A DNA stretch of 64,000 nt, taken from the NCBI GenBank assembly GCA_035491935.1, contig DATJJW010000187.1:3494-67493 (forward strand), given 5' to 3'. Every line of letters starts with the position of its first letter. Within the stretch, counting starts at the first letter, position 1. Under the pieces are notes generated by a model, which was not told where the DNA came from, searched no databases, and worked only from the letters and a program-made list of their open reading frames with translations. This document shows positions 25,953 through 35,493 of this stretch, in pieces. The DNA comes from DATJJW01 sp035491935. Its GTDB lineage: Bacteria; Pseudomonadota; Alphaproteobacteria; ATCC43930; CGMCC-115725. The position numbers were made by a program, and so were the translations under genes.

Positions 25953-26696
25953 ATGCCGCTCCATAACCATTTGCGTTCAGCTCTCGCCCTGGGCGTCCTG
26001 GCGATATACGCGCTTGGCACCACCCCGCAGGCGCGCGCCGCCGACGATGCGAAGCTCGACCAGCATATCCACGACTACATCATCGCCCATCCGGAGGTGA
26101 TCGTCGAAGCGCTGCAGAAGGCGCAGGCCCAGGCCGAGGCGCAGCAGGCAAGCGACGCCCAGGTGGCCTTGCACGCGAAGCAGAAGCAATTGCTGAACGA
26201 CCCCGCCTCGCCCGTGATGGGCAATCCCAAGGGTGACGTCACCCTGGTCGAGTTCTTCGATTACCGCTGCCCCTATTGCAAGATCGACGCGCCCAACGTC
26301 CAGGCGGCGATCCAGGCCGACCCGAAGCTGCGCGTGGTGATGAAGGAGTTCCCGATCCTGGGGCCCGATTCCGTCTTCGCCGCCAAGGTAGCACTGGTCG
26401 CGGCCAAGCACGGCAAATATGCCGAATTCCACAACGCCATGTTCGCGGCCAAGGGCCAGATCGACGAGAGCAAGATCATGGATGTGGCCCATTCGGTCGG
26501 GCTCGATCCGAAGAAGACGCGGGCCGAGATGAACGATCCCGCGATCGAAAAGCAGATCCAGGACAATCTTGAGCTGGCCAAGGCTGTGGGCGTCGAGGGC
26601 ACGCCGGCCTTCGTCGCGGGCGACACGCTGCTGCCCGGCGCGGTGAGCCCGGAAGACCTGCACAAGCTCGTCGCCCAGGCGCGCGCCAAGGGTTGA
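25953..26696 (+). CDS. DsbA-family thiol:disulfide oxidoreductase
   Basis: 247 residues from the ATG at 25953, preceded by AGGAGG at ideal spacing. A signal peptide ends near ARA-ADD. After a helical region of about 60 residues (an N-terminal dimerisation segment as in ScsC/Com1-like proteins) comes the thioredoxin fold: VTLVEFFDYRCPYC, with active-site Cys106-Pro-Tyr-Cys109 and the cis-Pro in GVEGTPAFVAGD. The CPYC pair is typical of periplasmic DsbA/DsbG-type or Com1-type enzymes, so oxidase or isomerase activity on exported proteins is expected. It begins 41 bp after the BepA-like gene. Confidence 0.93.
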   Translation: MPLHNHLRSALALGVLAIYALGTTPQARAADDAKLDQHIHDYIIAHPEVIVEALQKAQAQAEAQQASDAQVALHAKQKQLLNDPASPVMGNPKGDVTLVEFFDYRCPYCKIDAPNVQAAIQADPKLRVVMKEFPILGPDSVFAAKVALVAAKHGKYAEFHNAMFAAKGQIDESKIMDVAHSVGLDPKKTRAEMNDPAIEKQIQDNLELAKAVGVEGTPAFVAGDTLLPGAVSPEDLHKLVAQARAKG

Positions 26697-26698
26697 GG

Positions 26699-28534
26699 AT
26701 GGCGGCACCTCCCCTCGTCTCGCTGCGCGACGCCCTGCTGACCTTCGGCGGCCGGCCGACCTTCCGCGATGTCTCGGTCGCGGTGGCGCCGGGCGAACGC
26801 ATCTGTCTGGTCGGTCGCAATGGCGGCGGCAAATCGACCCTGCTCAAGGTGCTGGCCGGTTTCATCGACCTCGATTCCGGCGAGCGCTTCGTGCAGCCGG
26901 GCACGCGGCTGGCCTATATGCCGCAGGATCCGGTCTTCGATCCGACCGAGACCATCGCCGCCCATGTCGCGGAGGGCCTGCCGCCTGGCGAGAGCCTGGA
27001 AACCAGCCGGCACAAAGTCGAAGCCATGCTGGCGGAGGTCGATCTCGAACCCGACCGGCTGCTCACCGGCCTGTCCGGCGGCGAAGGGCGCCGGGTATCG
27101 CTGGCGCGCATCTTCGTCGGCGAGCCGGACATATTGCTGCTCGACGAACCAACCAACCATCTCGACATCCCGGCGATCGAATGGCTGGAGGCGCGGTTGG
27201 CGGCCTATCGCGGCGCCGTGCTGATGATCAGCCATGACCGCGCCTTCCTCACGCGCCTGTCGCGCCGCACGCTGTGGCTCGACCGCGGCCGGCTCTACAG
27301 CACCAACCAGAGCTATGAGGGCTTCGATACCTGGTCCGAAGGCATCCTGGCTGCCGAGGCCGCCGAGGCCAACCGCCTCGACAAGAAGCTGGCCAGCGAG
27401 ACCGTATGGATGCGCCAGGGCATCTCGGCCCGACGCACGCGCAATATGGGCCGGGTACGCGCCCTCCAGCAGCTGCGCCGCGATCGTGCCGAGCGCGTCA
27501 GCATCCGCTCGGCCAATCTGGGGGAGGCCAGCGCCATCGAGACCGGCGGTGCGCGGGTCGTCGAGATGCAGAACGTGTCGCTCGCCTTTCGCGCCGAGGA
27601 TGGTACCGAAAAGCCGATCATCAATGGCTTCTCGACCCGCATCATGCGTGGCGACCGGGTCGGCATCGTCGGCCCGAACGGCGCCGGCAAATCGACTCTG
27701 CTCAAGCTGATGACCGGCGCTCTCAAGCCAGACAGCGGCACGATCAAGTTCGGCCAGAATATCGAGCCGGCCTATTTCGACCAGCATCGCGCCGGCCTCG
27801 ACGCCGAAGCCTCGGTTCGGGACAATCTGACCGAGGGGCGTAGCGACATGGTGTTCGTGCGCGGCACGCCCCGGCACGTCAATTCCTACATGCGCGACTT
27901 CCTGTTCGAGGACCGACAGGCGCTCACCCCCGCCAAGGCGCTCTCGGGCGGCGAGCGCAACCGGCTGCTGCTGGCCAAGGTGCTGGCCCAGCCCTCGAAC
28001 CTCATGATCCTGGACGAGCCGACCAACGACCTGGACATGGACACGCTGGATCTGCTCGAGGAAGTACTGGCCGATTACGACGGCACGTTGCTGCTGGTCA
28101 GCCATGACCGCGACTTCCTCGACCGGCTGGTCACCTCGGTCATCGCCGTCGAAGGCGATGGCGTCGTCGCGGAATATGTCGGCGGCTGGACCGACTATCG
28201 CCGCCAGCGCCCACAAGCCGGGCCCGCGAAGCCGGAGGCCAAGGCAGCGCTCAAGCCCGCCAAAACGGCCGAGCCGGCCAAGGAGCCCAGCAGGACCAAA
28301 CGCCTCGGCTTCCGCGAGCAGCATGACCTGCAGCGGCTGCCGGCGCTGCTCGACAAGCTCGGCAGCGAAAAGGCGCATCTCGAGACATTGGTCGCCGATC
28401 CCACGCTCTACGCCAAGGACCGTGCCAAGTTCGAGACCGCCAGCCAACGGCTTGAGGCGCTGACGACCGAGATCGCCACCGCGGAGGATCGCTGGCTCGA
28501 ATTGGAGATGCTGCGTGAAGCCGCCGAAGGCTGA
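26699..28534 (+). CDS. uup: ABC-F family ATPase, Uup-like
   Basis: 611 residues, starting two bases after the previous stop. Two ABC cassettes without membrane domains: Walker A GRNGGGKST and GPNGAGKST, signatures LSGGEGRRVSLAR and LSGGERNRLLLAK, Walker B LLLDEPTNHLDI and MILDEPTNDLDM. A linker with charged helices joins them. A C-terminal Lys/Ala/Pro stretch and coiled coil (about 500-611) points to the Uup subgroup, linked in E. coli to ribosome function and transposon excision. The upstream TTG at 26693 is a weaker start candidate. Its 3' end overlaps the amidase start by 20 bp. Confidence 0.9.
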   Translation: MAAPPLVSLRDALLTFGGRPTFRDVSVAVAPGERICLVGRNGGGKSTLLKVLAGFIDLDSGERFVQPGTRLAYMPQDPVFDPTETIAAHVAEGLPPGESLETSRHKVEAMLAEVDLEPDRLLTGLSGGEGRRVSLARIFVGEPDILLLDEPTNHLDIPAIEWLEARLAAYRGAVLMISHDRAFLTRLSRRTLWLDRGRLYSTNQSYEGFDTWSEGILAAEAAEANRLDKKLASETVWMRQGISARRTRNMGRVRALQQLRRDRAERVSIRSANLGEASAIETGGARVVEMQNVSLAFRAEDGTEKPIINGFSTRIMRGDRVGIVGPNGAGKSTLLKLMTGALKPDSGTIKFGQNIEPAYFDQHRAGLDAEASVRDNLTEGRSDMVFVRGTPRHVNSYMRDFLFEDRQALTPAKALSGGERNRLLLAKVLAQPSNLMILDEPTNDLDMDTLDLLEEVLADYDGTLLLVSHDRDFLDRLVTSVIAVEGDGVVAEYVGGWTDYRRQRPQAGPAKPEAKAALKPAKTAEPAKEPSRTKRLGFREQHDLQRLPALLDKLGSEKAHLETLVADPTLYAKDRAKFETASQRLEALTTEIATAEDRWLELEMLREAAEG

Positions 28535-29333
28535 CATTCCGATCATCCGCGACACGCTGTTCCGCGACCATCCCTGGTTGGCCCCGCTCTGGCACGAGCG
28601 CCCCTCGCCCAATCACGGACCCCGCACCGGCGGCCATGCCATCGACATCCTGCTGCTGCACTACACCGGCATGAAGAACAGGGAATCCGCCCTCGACCGG
28701 CTATGCGACCCGGCGGCGGAGGTGAGCTGCCATTACCTCATCGATGAGGATGGCACGATCTGGAACCTGGTCGACGAGAACCGGCGCGCCTGGCATGCGG
28801 GCGAAGCCTTCTGGGCCGGGTCACGCGACATCAACAGCCGTTCGATCGGCATCGAGCTGGTCAACCCCGGCCATGAATACGGCTACCGCTCCTTCCCGGC
28901 GGCGCAGATGAACATCCTGGCCGAACTGGCCAAGGACATCATGGAGCGGCACCAGATTCCGCGGCAGCGGGTGCTCGGCCATTCCGACGTCGCCCCCCAG
29001 CGCAAGATGGATCCGGGCGAGTTGTTCGACTGGGCTTGGCTGGCCGCGCGCGGCATCGGCGTCTTCCCGTCCTTCGCCGCATCCGCGCCGGAGATCGAGC
29101 CCGGTCTGGCACTGGCCGAGATCGGCTATGAGATCGGCCATAATGGCCCCGACACGGGGACGATCATCGCCTTCCAGCGCCATTTCCTGGCCGACCGGCT
29201 GAGCGGCACGCTCGATACGGAAACCTGCCGGCGTATTGCGCAGGTGCACGCCGCAATGATGGGGCGAGTCGAAGAGCCGGAGCCGCTGAGTGATGGCGAG
29301 CCGCCTGAGGAAGACCCCTTCCCCGGTCGCTGA
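28515..29333 (+). CDS. N-acetylmuramoyl-L-alanine amidase (Amidase_2 / AmiD type)
   Basis: 272 residues from a GTG at 28515, with GGAG upstream, inside the end of the ABC-F gene. The zinc amidase domain has LLLHYTGM (first His), IGIELVN (catalytic Glu region) and RVLGHSDVAPQRKMDPGE (second His, then Asp). The C-terminal 80 residues resemble a peptidoglycan-binding helical domain. No signal peptide is visible, so a cytosolic anhydro-muropeptide amidase role (AmpD-like recycling) is as likely as an envelope role. The chain is longer than AmpD and closer to AmiD with its extra binding domain. Confidence 0.9.
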   Translation: MKPPKADIPIIRDTLFRDHPWLAPLWHERPSPNHGPRTGGHAIDILLLHYTGMKNRESALDRLCDPAAEVSCHYLIDEDGTIWNLVDENRRAWHAGEAFWAGSRDINSRSIGIELVNPGHEYGYRSFPAAQMNILAELAKDIMERHQIPRQRVLGHSDVAPQRKMDPGELFDWAWLAARGIGVFPSFAASAPEIEPGLALAEIGYEIGHNGPDTGTIIAFQRHFLADRLSGTLDTETCRRIAQVHAAMMGRVEEPEPLSDGEPPEEDPFPGR

Positions 29334-29403
29334 ACGCCGCGAACTGTCACACCATTGTCTTGCGGTGTTGACGCGCCCTTGCGACCGGCCTAACCCTGGG
29401 GCC

Positions 29404-29820
<417 letters not shown>

Positions 29821-29919
29821 TAAATTCGCATCTTCAGCGCCTTCACCCCCGAATTCGGGGCAAGGCCACGACAAACCATGGCCGGCCATGGGATGGCCCG
29901 CATATCGGGGCACCATCCC

Positions 29920-29935
29920 ATGGGGAAATATGGGA
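29920..29935 (+). promoter_or_regulatory. Upstream MraZ-type box pair
   Basis: ATGGG at 29920-29924 and ATGGG at 29930-29934, i.e. TGGGN-N5-TGGGN on the plus strand. Two repeats only, opposite in orientation to the main cluster 200 bp downstream. Confidence 0.4.
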
Positions 29936-30135
29936 AATGGTGCCGATAGCCACGCAAAAGGCGGCAACAACGCCTCGCTCGCTCTTCGGTTCCATGAACA
30001 TTGATGGAACATGCAAATTATTTGGCAAGATCGGCTCATCAAAGGCCGAGTTCTTGAAATCCATTGTATTTGAGGGATTTAGCTTTGATCGCCGGCAGGG
30101 TTTTACACCCGATCATCATTGACGAACCAGGTTTA

Positions 30136-30180
30136 CCCATGATATCCCATAAAAACCCATGGCGCGGGGTAATTTCCCAT
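30136..30180 (-). promoter_or_regulatory. MraZ operator: phased TGGGN repeats
   Basis: CCCAT starts at 30136, 30146, 30156 and 30176. Read on the minus strand this is TGGGN-N5-TGGGN-N5-TGGGN plus a fourth box two turns away. MraZ of E. coli binds three TGGGN direct repeats spaced by five bases upstream of its own gene, so this is the expected autorepression site, 60-105 bases before the mraZ start. Confidence 0.75.
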
Positions 30181-30239
30181 GGGCGACTCGCATTCAAACG
30201 TCTAACGGCCGCTGGGGCCGGATACCGCTGGGGGATCCC

Positions 30240-30701
30240 GTGGCACTGTTCCTGTCCACGTTCACGAACAAGGTCGACAAGAAAGGACGGGTCTCCGTGC
30301 CCGCTTCCTTCCGTCAGACCTTGGCGGGGCAGAGCTTCCACGGCGTCATCGTCATCCCTTCGCTGACCGTGAATGCGCTGGAATGCTCCGGCATGGACCG
30401 CATGGAAGACACCATGACCCGGCTCGACACGCTGGAGCCGCAATCCGAGCAGTACCGGGCGCTGATCAGCAGCTTCGCGGACGTGCAGCAGCTGGCCTTC
30501 GACCCCGAAGGCCGCATCGTCATCCCACGCGATCTGCTGGACGAGATCGGCATCGACGACACGGCTGCCTTCGTCGGCCAAGGCGCGACCTTCGAGATCT
30601 GGGAGCCGGAAGCGCACAAGCAGTACAAGGCGCGGGCCCGCGAGCTGGTGCGGGAAAAAGGCTATTCCCTGCCGCCGCGCGTACCAGGAAACGCCAAGTG
30701 A
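30240..30701 (+). CDS. mraZ: Transcriptional regulator MraZ
   Basis: 153 residues from a GTG at 30240, with GGGGGA five bases upstream. MraZ is a ring-forming AbrB-type DNA-binding protein that represses the dcw operon. Two SpoVT/AbrB-like repeats are visible: [22 protein letters not shown] near the start and [21 protein letters not shown] near residue 85, each with the DxxGR motif. The stop overlaps the rsmH start (GTGA). Phased TGGGN repeats upstream support autoregulation. Confidence 0.97.
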   Translation: MALFLSTFTNKVDKKGRVSVPASFRQTLAGQSFHGVIVIPSLTVNALECSGMDRMEDTMTRLDTLEPQSEQYRALISSFADVQQLAFDPEGRIVIPRDLLDEIGIDDTAAFVGQGATFEIWEPEAHKQYKARARELVREKGYSLPPRVPGNAK

Positions 30702-31681
30702 ACGAGACGCAGCGCCATATCCCCGTCCTCCTGGACGATGTCGTGCTGGCCTTGGCGCCGCGCGCCGGACAGACCGTGCTGGACGGTACCTTCGGCCGCG
30801 GCGGCTATACCCGGGCATTGCTGGAGGCCGCTCCCTGCAGGGTGGTCGGCATCGACCGCGACCCCACGGCGATCGCCGCCGGCCGGACGCTGGCACCGCA
30901 ATTCGGCGGCAGGCTGACCCTGGTCGAAGGCCGGTTCGGCGACATGATCGACCTCTTGGCCTCGGCCGGCATCAGCCGGATCGATGGCGTAACGCTCGAT
31001 CTCGGCGTCTCCTCGCCGCAGCTCGACGACGCGGCGCGCGGTTTCTCCTTCCGTTTCGACGGTCCCCTGGACATGCGCATGGGCAGCGAAGGCCCCGACG
31101 CCGCCAGCGTCGTCAACACCCTGCCGGAAACGGAGCTGGCCAACATCATCTGGCGCTATGGCGAGGAGCGCATGTCGCGCCGGGTCGCCGGCGCCATCGT
31201 CGCCGCACGCCGCGAAGCCCTCATCGAGCGCACCTCGGAACTGGCCCAGATCGTGCGCCGCGTGGTGCCGGCATCGCGCGACGGCATCGACCCCGCGACC
31301 CGCACCTTCCAGGCGCTGCGCATCTATGTGAATGACGAGCTGGGCGAGCTCGATCGCGGCCTCGCCGCCGCCGAGAAACTGCTGCCCGAAGGCGGCCGGC
31401 TCGCCATCGTCTCCTTCCATTCGCTGGAGGACCGGGTGGTGAAGACCTTCCTGCGCGAGCGCTCGGACGCGGCGCCCCAAGGTTCCCGCCATCAGCCGGG
31501 CAGCAGCGCCAACCGCCGCGAGCCCAGCTTCCGCCTCATCGCCCGCAAGCCGGTGGTGCCGAGCGCCGCGGAGGCCGCGCGCAACCCGCGTGCCCGCTCC
31601 GCCAAGCTGCGCGTCGCCGAACGTACATCCGCCCCGGCCTGGGGCCCCGCATCTTCCGTCCATGCGGCCTTCGTCCAATGA
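30698..31681 (+). CDS. rsmH: 16S rRNA m4C1402 methyltransferase RsmH
   Basis: 327 residues from the GTG at 30698 that overlaps the mraZ stop; the frame further upstream belongs to the mraZ region. It N4-methylates C1402 of 16S rRNA using SAM. Motifs: [10 protein letters not shown] at the start, SAM loop [40 protein letters not shown], and the C-terminal [14 protein letters not shown]. The C-terminal tail [15 protein letters not shown] is typical. Confidence 0.97.
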   Translation: MNETQRHIPVLLDDVVLALAPRAGQTVLDGTFGRGGYTRALLEAAPCRVVGIDRDPTAIAAGRTLAPQFGGRLTLVEGRFGDMIDLLASAGISRIDGVTLDLGVSSPQLDDAARGFSFRFDGPLDMRMGSEGPDAASVVNTLPETELANIIWRYGEERMSRRVAGAIVAARREALIERTSELAQIVRRVVPASRDGIDPATRTFQALRIYVNDELGELDRGLAAAEKLLPEGGRLAIVSFHSLEDRVVKTFLRERSDAAPQGSRHQPGSSANRREPSFRLIARKPVVPSAAEAARNPRARSAKLRVAERTSAPAWGPASSVHAAFVQ

Positions 31682-31709
31682 CGTTGGCCATGACGACAAG
31701 GAACCGGCC

Positions 31710-32252
31710 ATGATCCGCCCGACCACCTTCATCGCTTTCGGCCTCGCCGCTGCCCTCGGCACCGGCATGTTCAAGGTGAAGTATTCGGTTCAAGCCGATG
31801 AACAGAAGCTGGTGGCCCTGCAGCAGCAGATGGTCGACGACCAGAACGCGCTGCATGTGCTGCACGCCGAATGGAGTTCCGAGACCCAGCCGCAACAACT
31901 GGGCGAGATGGCCGAACGGCACCTGAACCTGAAACCGGTGACCGGCCAGCAGCTTGCCAGCTTCGACAGCCTGCCGAAGCGCCCGAACGCACCGACCACG
32001 CCGGCAGCACCGAATGCCGCGGCCCCGCTCGTGGCCTCGATCGATCCGATCCAGGCGCTGGCAGCCCCCGTCGCCACCCCGGCCGCGAAATCGACGGCCA
32101 AGTCCAGCGCCGCGAAACCGGCCGGCCGGATCCGTGCTGCCAGCATCAAGCCTTTGAAGCCGGCGCGTGAGCGTACCGTTGTGGCGAGTGTCGGCGACAG
32201 CGCCGTCGACGCCGTGCTGGCCGCCATGCAGGGCAACCGCAGCGAGCCTTAA
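31710..32252 (+). CDS. ftsL: Cell division protein FtsL
   Basis: 180 residues from the ATG at 31710, with AAGGA eight bases upstream. One N-terminal membrane segment (about residues 5-20) is followed by a periplasmic coiled coil (KYSVQADEQKLVALQQQMVD and on) and the conserved ERHLNLKPVTGQQL. FtsL forms the FtsQLB complex with FtsQ and FtsB and activates septal synthesis by FtsWI. The C-terminal 90 residues, rich in Pro and Ala, form an unusually long extension of unknown role compared with the 120-residue E. coli protein. Confidence 0.9.
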   Translation: MIRPTTFIAFGLAAALGTGMFKVKYSVQADEQKLVALQQQMVDDQNALHVLHAEWSSETQPQQLGEMAERHLNLKPVTGQQLASFDSLPKRPNAPTTPAAPNAAAPLVASIDPIQALAAPVATPAAKSTAKSSAAKPAGRIRAASIKPLKPARERTVVASVGDSAVDAVLAAMQGNRSEP

Positions 32253-32267
32253 GGAGGGCGATCCGCC

Positions 32268-34013
32268 GTGAAGACCCCACCGCTCGACGACGACATCAAT
32301 CCCTGCCGGCCACGCCACTTCAAACCGGCGATCGGCACCACGGCCCAAACCGACGGGTCGATGAAGCGGTCGCTGGATTTGAGCCGCGCCCGCCTGGTGA
32401 CGACCGGGGCCGCCTTCGTGGCGGCTTTCTTCGTAATCAGCCTACGTCTGGTCGAGGTGACGGTCTTCGCCCGTCCCGACGTGGCGCTGAACCATCCGGA
32501 GATGGTCAAGCCCCTCGCCTTCAACCGCGCCGACATCGTCGACCGCAACGGTCAGGTGCTGGCGACGACGATCGAGACGGAATCGCTGTTCGCCGATACG
32601 CGGCATATCACCGATCCGCATGCCACCGCCGTGGCGCTGGCCAAGATACTGCCGGATTCCGACGAGCGCGACCTGGAGACGCGGCTGAAATCCGGCAAGG
32701 GCTTCATCTGGCTGCGTCGCCGCCTGCCGCCCACCGTGGTCAATGCCGTCAACCAGCTCGGCATCCCCGGCCTCAATTTCCAGCCTGAGGACCAGCGGGT
32801 CTATCCGCAGGGCAATCTTCTCGCCCATGTCGTGGGCTATACCGGTATCGACAATCACGGCCTGGCCGGCATCGAGCGCTCCTTCGATGCGGCGCTCATC
32901 AACAGCCGCCAGCCGTTGCAGCTGAGCATCGACCTCCGCCTGCAGGCGATCCTGCACGAGGAGGTGGGCAAGGCGATGGACGAGTTCCAGCCGCAGGGCG
33001 GCGCCGGCATCGTCATGAACATCAAGACGGGCGAAGTACTGGCGATGGTCTCGCTGCCGGATTTCGACCCGAACAACATGGACGCCGCGAAGCCGACCCA
33101 GATCTTCAACCGCGCCACGCTCGGCGTCTACGAGATGGGCTCGGTCTTCAAGCTGTTTAACACGGCGCTGGCCTTGGACAATCACAAGGCGACGCTGATG
33201 ACCGAGTTCGACGTGACGCACCCGATCCATTATGCGGGCTTCACGATCCACGACTACGAACCGATGCACCATCCACTCTCGGTCGCCGAGATCTTCATGG
33301 TGTCGTCGAATATCGGCTCGGCCAAGATGGCGCTGGAGAGCGGCCCCGCGGCACAGAAGGCCTTCCTCGACCGCCTGGGCCTGCTGCGTCCGGCGACCAT
33401 CGAGCTGCCCGAGGTCGGCATCCCCCACTATCCGAACCCGTGGACGGACCTGTCGACCATGACCGTGGCCTTCGGTCACGGCATTTCGGTCAGCCCCATG
33501 CAATATGCGGTGGCCGCGGCCGGGCTGGTCAATCACGGTGTCATGGTCCCGGCGACCTTCATCAAGCCGGCGCCGGGCACCGTACCGAAGGGCATCCGCG
33601 TCGCCACCGAGGACACCTCGCTGCAGCTGCGCAAGATCCTGCGCCTGGTCGTCACCAACGGCACCGGCAAGATGGCCAATGTCCCCGGCTACATGGTCGG
33701 CGGCAAGACCGGCACCGCCGAAAAGGCCGGCCTGCATGGCTATCAGCACCACCTGCTGCTGTCCTCGTTCCTTGGTATCTTCCCGATGAACGACCCGCAA
33801 TTCCTGGTGCTGGTCATGCTGGACGAGCCGCATGGCACCAAGAAGACCTATGGCTTCGCCACCGCCGGCTGGAACGCGGCACCGACCGTCCAGCGCGTGA
33901 TCGCGCGCATGGGACCGCTGGTCGACATGCATCCGATCGTCGAGACGGCGGCGATGCAGAGCGAGCTGGCCATCGCCATTCCAGACATGGGAAAGAAGAT
34001 TGCGGCTGACTGA
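32268..34013 (+). CDS. ftsI: Septal peptidoglycan transpeptidase FtsI (PBP3)
   Basis: 581 residues from a GTG at 32268, after GGAGGGCGATCC. A cytosolic stretch, one membrane segment (about 45-64), a pedestal domain (NRADIVDRNGQVLATT) and a transpeptidase domain. Active-site motifs are Ser292-Val-Phe-Lys295, Ser346-Ser-Asn348 and Lys480-Thr-Gly482. It cross-links septal peptidoglycan with FtsW. The 3' end overlaps the TTG start of murE by 14 bp. Confidence 0.96.
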   Translation: MKTPPLDDDINPCRPRHFKPAIGTTAQTDGSMKRSLDLSRARLVTTGAAFVAAFFVISLRLVEVTVFARPDVALNHPEMVKPLAFNRADIVDRNGQVLATTIETESLFADTRHITDPHATAVALAKILPDSDERDLETRLKSGKGFIWLRRRLPPTVVNAVNQLGIPGLNFQPEDQRVYPQGNLLAHVVGYTGIDNHGLAGIERSFDAALINSRQPLQLSIDLRLQAILHEEVGKAMDEFQPQGGAGIVMNIKTGEVLAMVSLPDFDPNNMDAAKPTQIFNRATLGVYEMGSVFKLFNTALALDNHKATLMTEFDVTHPIHYAGFTIHDYEPMHHPLSVAEIFMVSSNIGSAKMALESGPAAQKAFLDRLGLLRPATIELPEVGIPHYPNPWTDLSTMTVAFGHGISVSPMQYAVAAAGLVNHGVMVPATFIKPAPGTVPKGIRVATEDTSLQLRKILRLVVTNGTGKMANVPGYMVGGKTGTAEKAGLHGYQHHLLLSSFLGIFPMNDPQFLVLVMLDEPHGTKKTYGFATAGWNAAPTVQRVIARMGPLVDMHPIVETAAMQSELAIAIPDMGKKIAAD

Positions 34014-35493
34014 CCTCACACGCGACCTCGTCCGGCTTCCGGACGACCGTGACCCGGAAATCTCCGGGTTGACGGCGGATTCGCGCGCGGTCACCGCCGG
34101 TTCGATCTTCGCCGCATTGCCCGGCGTCAAGCAGGATGGCCGGCAATTTGCGTCCGCTGCCGCGAAGGCCGGCGCCGCCGCGATCCTGACCGATGCGGAG
34201 GGTGCGGCCCGGATGGCCGGGCTCGGCCTGCCGATCCTGACGGCCGACAATCCCCGCCGGGCATTGGCCCTGATGGCGGCCCGGCTGCACGGCCCGCAGC
34301 CGCGCATTGTCGCCGCCGTCACCGGCACCAATGGCAAGACCTCGACCGCCTCCTTCCTACGACAGATCTGGGCTCACACCGGTCATGCCGCCGCCAGCCT
34401 CGGCACGCTCGGCCTCGAAGGCCCGGCGGGATTCGACCTGTCCCAGGCGTTTGGCATGACCGCCCCGGCCATGACCACGCCGGACCCGGTGTCGTTGCAG
34501 GTGCTGCTGGCGGCGCTGGCATCCCGGGGCATCAACCATACGGTGATGGAGGCGTCCAGCCACGGCCTCGACCAATACCGGCTGGACGGCGTGCGCGTCT
34601 CGGCCGCCGCCTTCACCAACATCACCCAGGATCACCTGGATTATCACGGCAGCATGGACCGGTACCTGGCGGCCAAGCTGCGCCTGTTCACCGATCTCCT
34701 GGCGCCGGGCGGCCAGGCCGTGATCAACGCCGACAGCCCCGCTTTCGATCAGGTCGCCGAGGCATCGCGCAAGGCCGGCCACGCCATCATCGACTTCGGC
34801 CTCAAGGGCAAGGCGCTCGCCCTTGCCGACCGTCATATGACATCCGACGGGCAGACCCTGGATCTCGAGGTGCTGGGCAAGCGGCACACCGTCGTCCTGC
34901 CGCTGGTCGGCGCCTTCCAGGCATCGAACGCGCTGGCGGCCCTGGGGCTGGCCGTCGCCACCGGCATCGCCGCCGATGCGGCCGTGGCGGCGCTGGCCCA
35001 TCTTTCCGGGGTGCGCGGCCGGGTCGAGCGGGTCGTGACGCTGGATAACGGCGCATCGGTCTTCGTCGACTATGCCCACACGCCGGACGGGCTGGAAAAA
35101 GTACTGATGGCGCTGCGCCCGCATGCGGAGAATCGCCTGGTCGTGGTGTTCGGCGCCGGCGGCGACCGCGACCGCACCAAACGGCCACTGATGGGCCGGG
35201 TCGCGGCCAAGCTCGCCGACGAGGTCATCGTCACCGACGACAATCCACGCAGCGAGAATCCGGCGGCGATCCGCGCCGAGATCCTGGTGGGATGTCCCGA
35301 TGCCACCGAGATCGGCGATCGCTCCAACGCCATCGCCGAGGCCATGGGCGGGCTCGAAGCCGGCGACCTGCTGGTCATCGCCGGCAAGGGTCATGAGCAG
35401 GGCCAGATCGTGGGTTCGGTCGTCCACCCCTTCGACGATGCCGAGGTCGCTCGGTCCGTGGCGCTGGGCCTCCACACGGGGGCGCGGATATGA
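34000..35493 (+). CDS. murE: UDP-MurNAc-L-Ala-D-Glu:meso-DAP ligase MurE
   Basis: 497 residues from the TTG at 34000, preceded by GAAAGAAG inside ftsI. It adds the third residue of the peptide stem in the cytosol. The ATP loop is GTNGKTST at 109-116, and the substrate motif DNPR is at 414-417, diagnostic for meso-diaminopimelate rather than lysine (E. coli 413-416). The stop overlaps the murF ATG (ATGA). Confidence 0.96.
   Translation: MRLTDLTRDLVRLPDDRDPEISGLTADSRAVTAGSIFAALPGVKQDGRQFASAAAKAGAAAILTDAEGAARMAGLGLPILTADNPRRALALMAARLHGPQPRIVAAVTGTNGKTSTASFLRQIWAHTGHAAASLGTLGLEGPAGFDLSQAFGMTAPAMTTPDPVSLQVLLAALASRGINHTVMEASSHGLDQYRLDGVRVSAAAFTNITQDHLDYHGSMDRYLAAKLRLFTDLLAPGGQAVINADSPAFDQVAEASRKAGHAIIDFGLKGKALALADRHMTSDGQTLDLEVLGKRHTVVLPLVGAFQASNALAALGLAVATGIAADAAVAALAHLSGVRGRVERVVTLDNGASVFVDYAHTPDGLEKVLMALRPHAENRLVVVFGAGGDRDRTKRPLMGRVAAKLADEVIVTDDNPRSENPAAIRAEILVGCPDATEIGDRSNAIAEAMGGLEAGDLLVIAGKGHEQGQIVGSVVHPFDDAEVARSVALGLHTGARI

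Larger units (their letters stand above)
29821..30239. other. 419-bp regulatory region upstream of mraZ
   Basis: No gene. It is full of short repeats: a palindrome CCCCGAATTCGGGG (29847-29860), a second perfect palindrome CCATGGCCGGCCATGG (29876-29891), two TGGGN boxes 10 bp apart (29921-29935), an inverted repeat GTTCCAT-N8-ATGGAAC (29989-30010), and four CCCAT boxes in 10-bp phase (30136-30180). The dcw operon promoter must lie here or in rnpB. Confidence 0.65.

Noticed and set aside
26273..28612. 779-codon minus-strand open frame
   Set aside because: Shadow of the ABC-F and DsbA-type genes, and it crosses their boundary; no family pattern.
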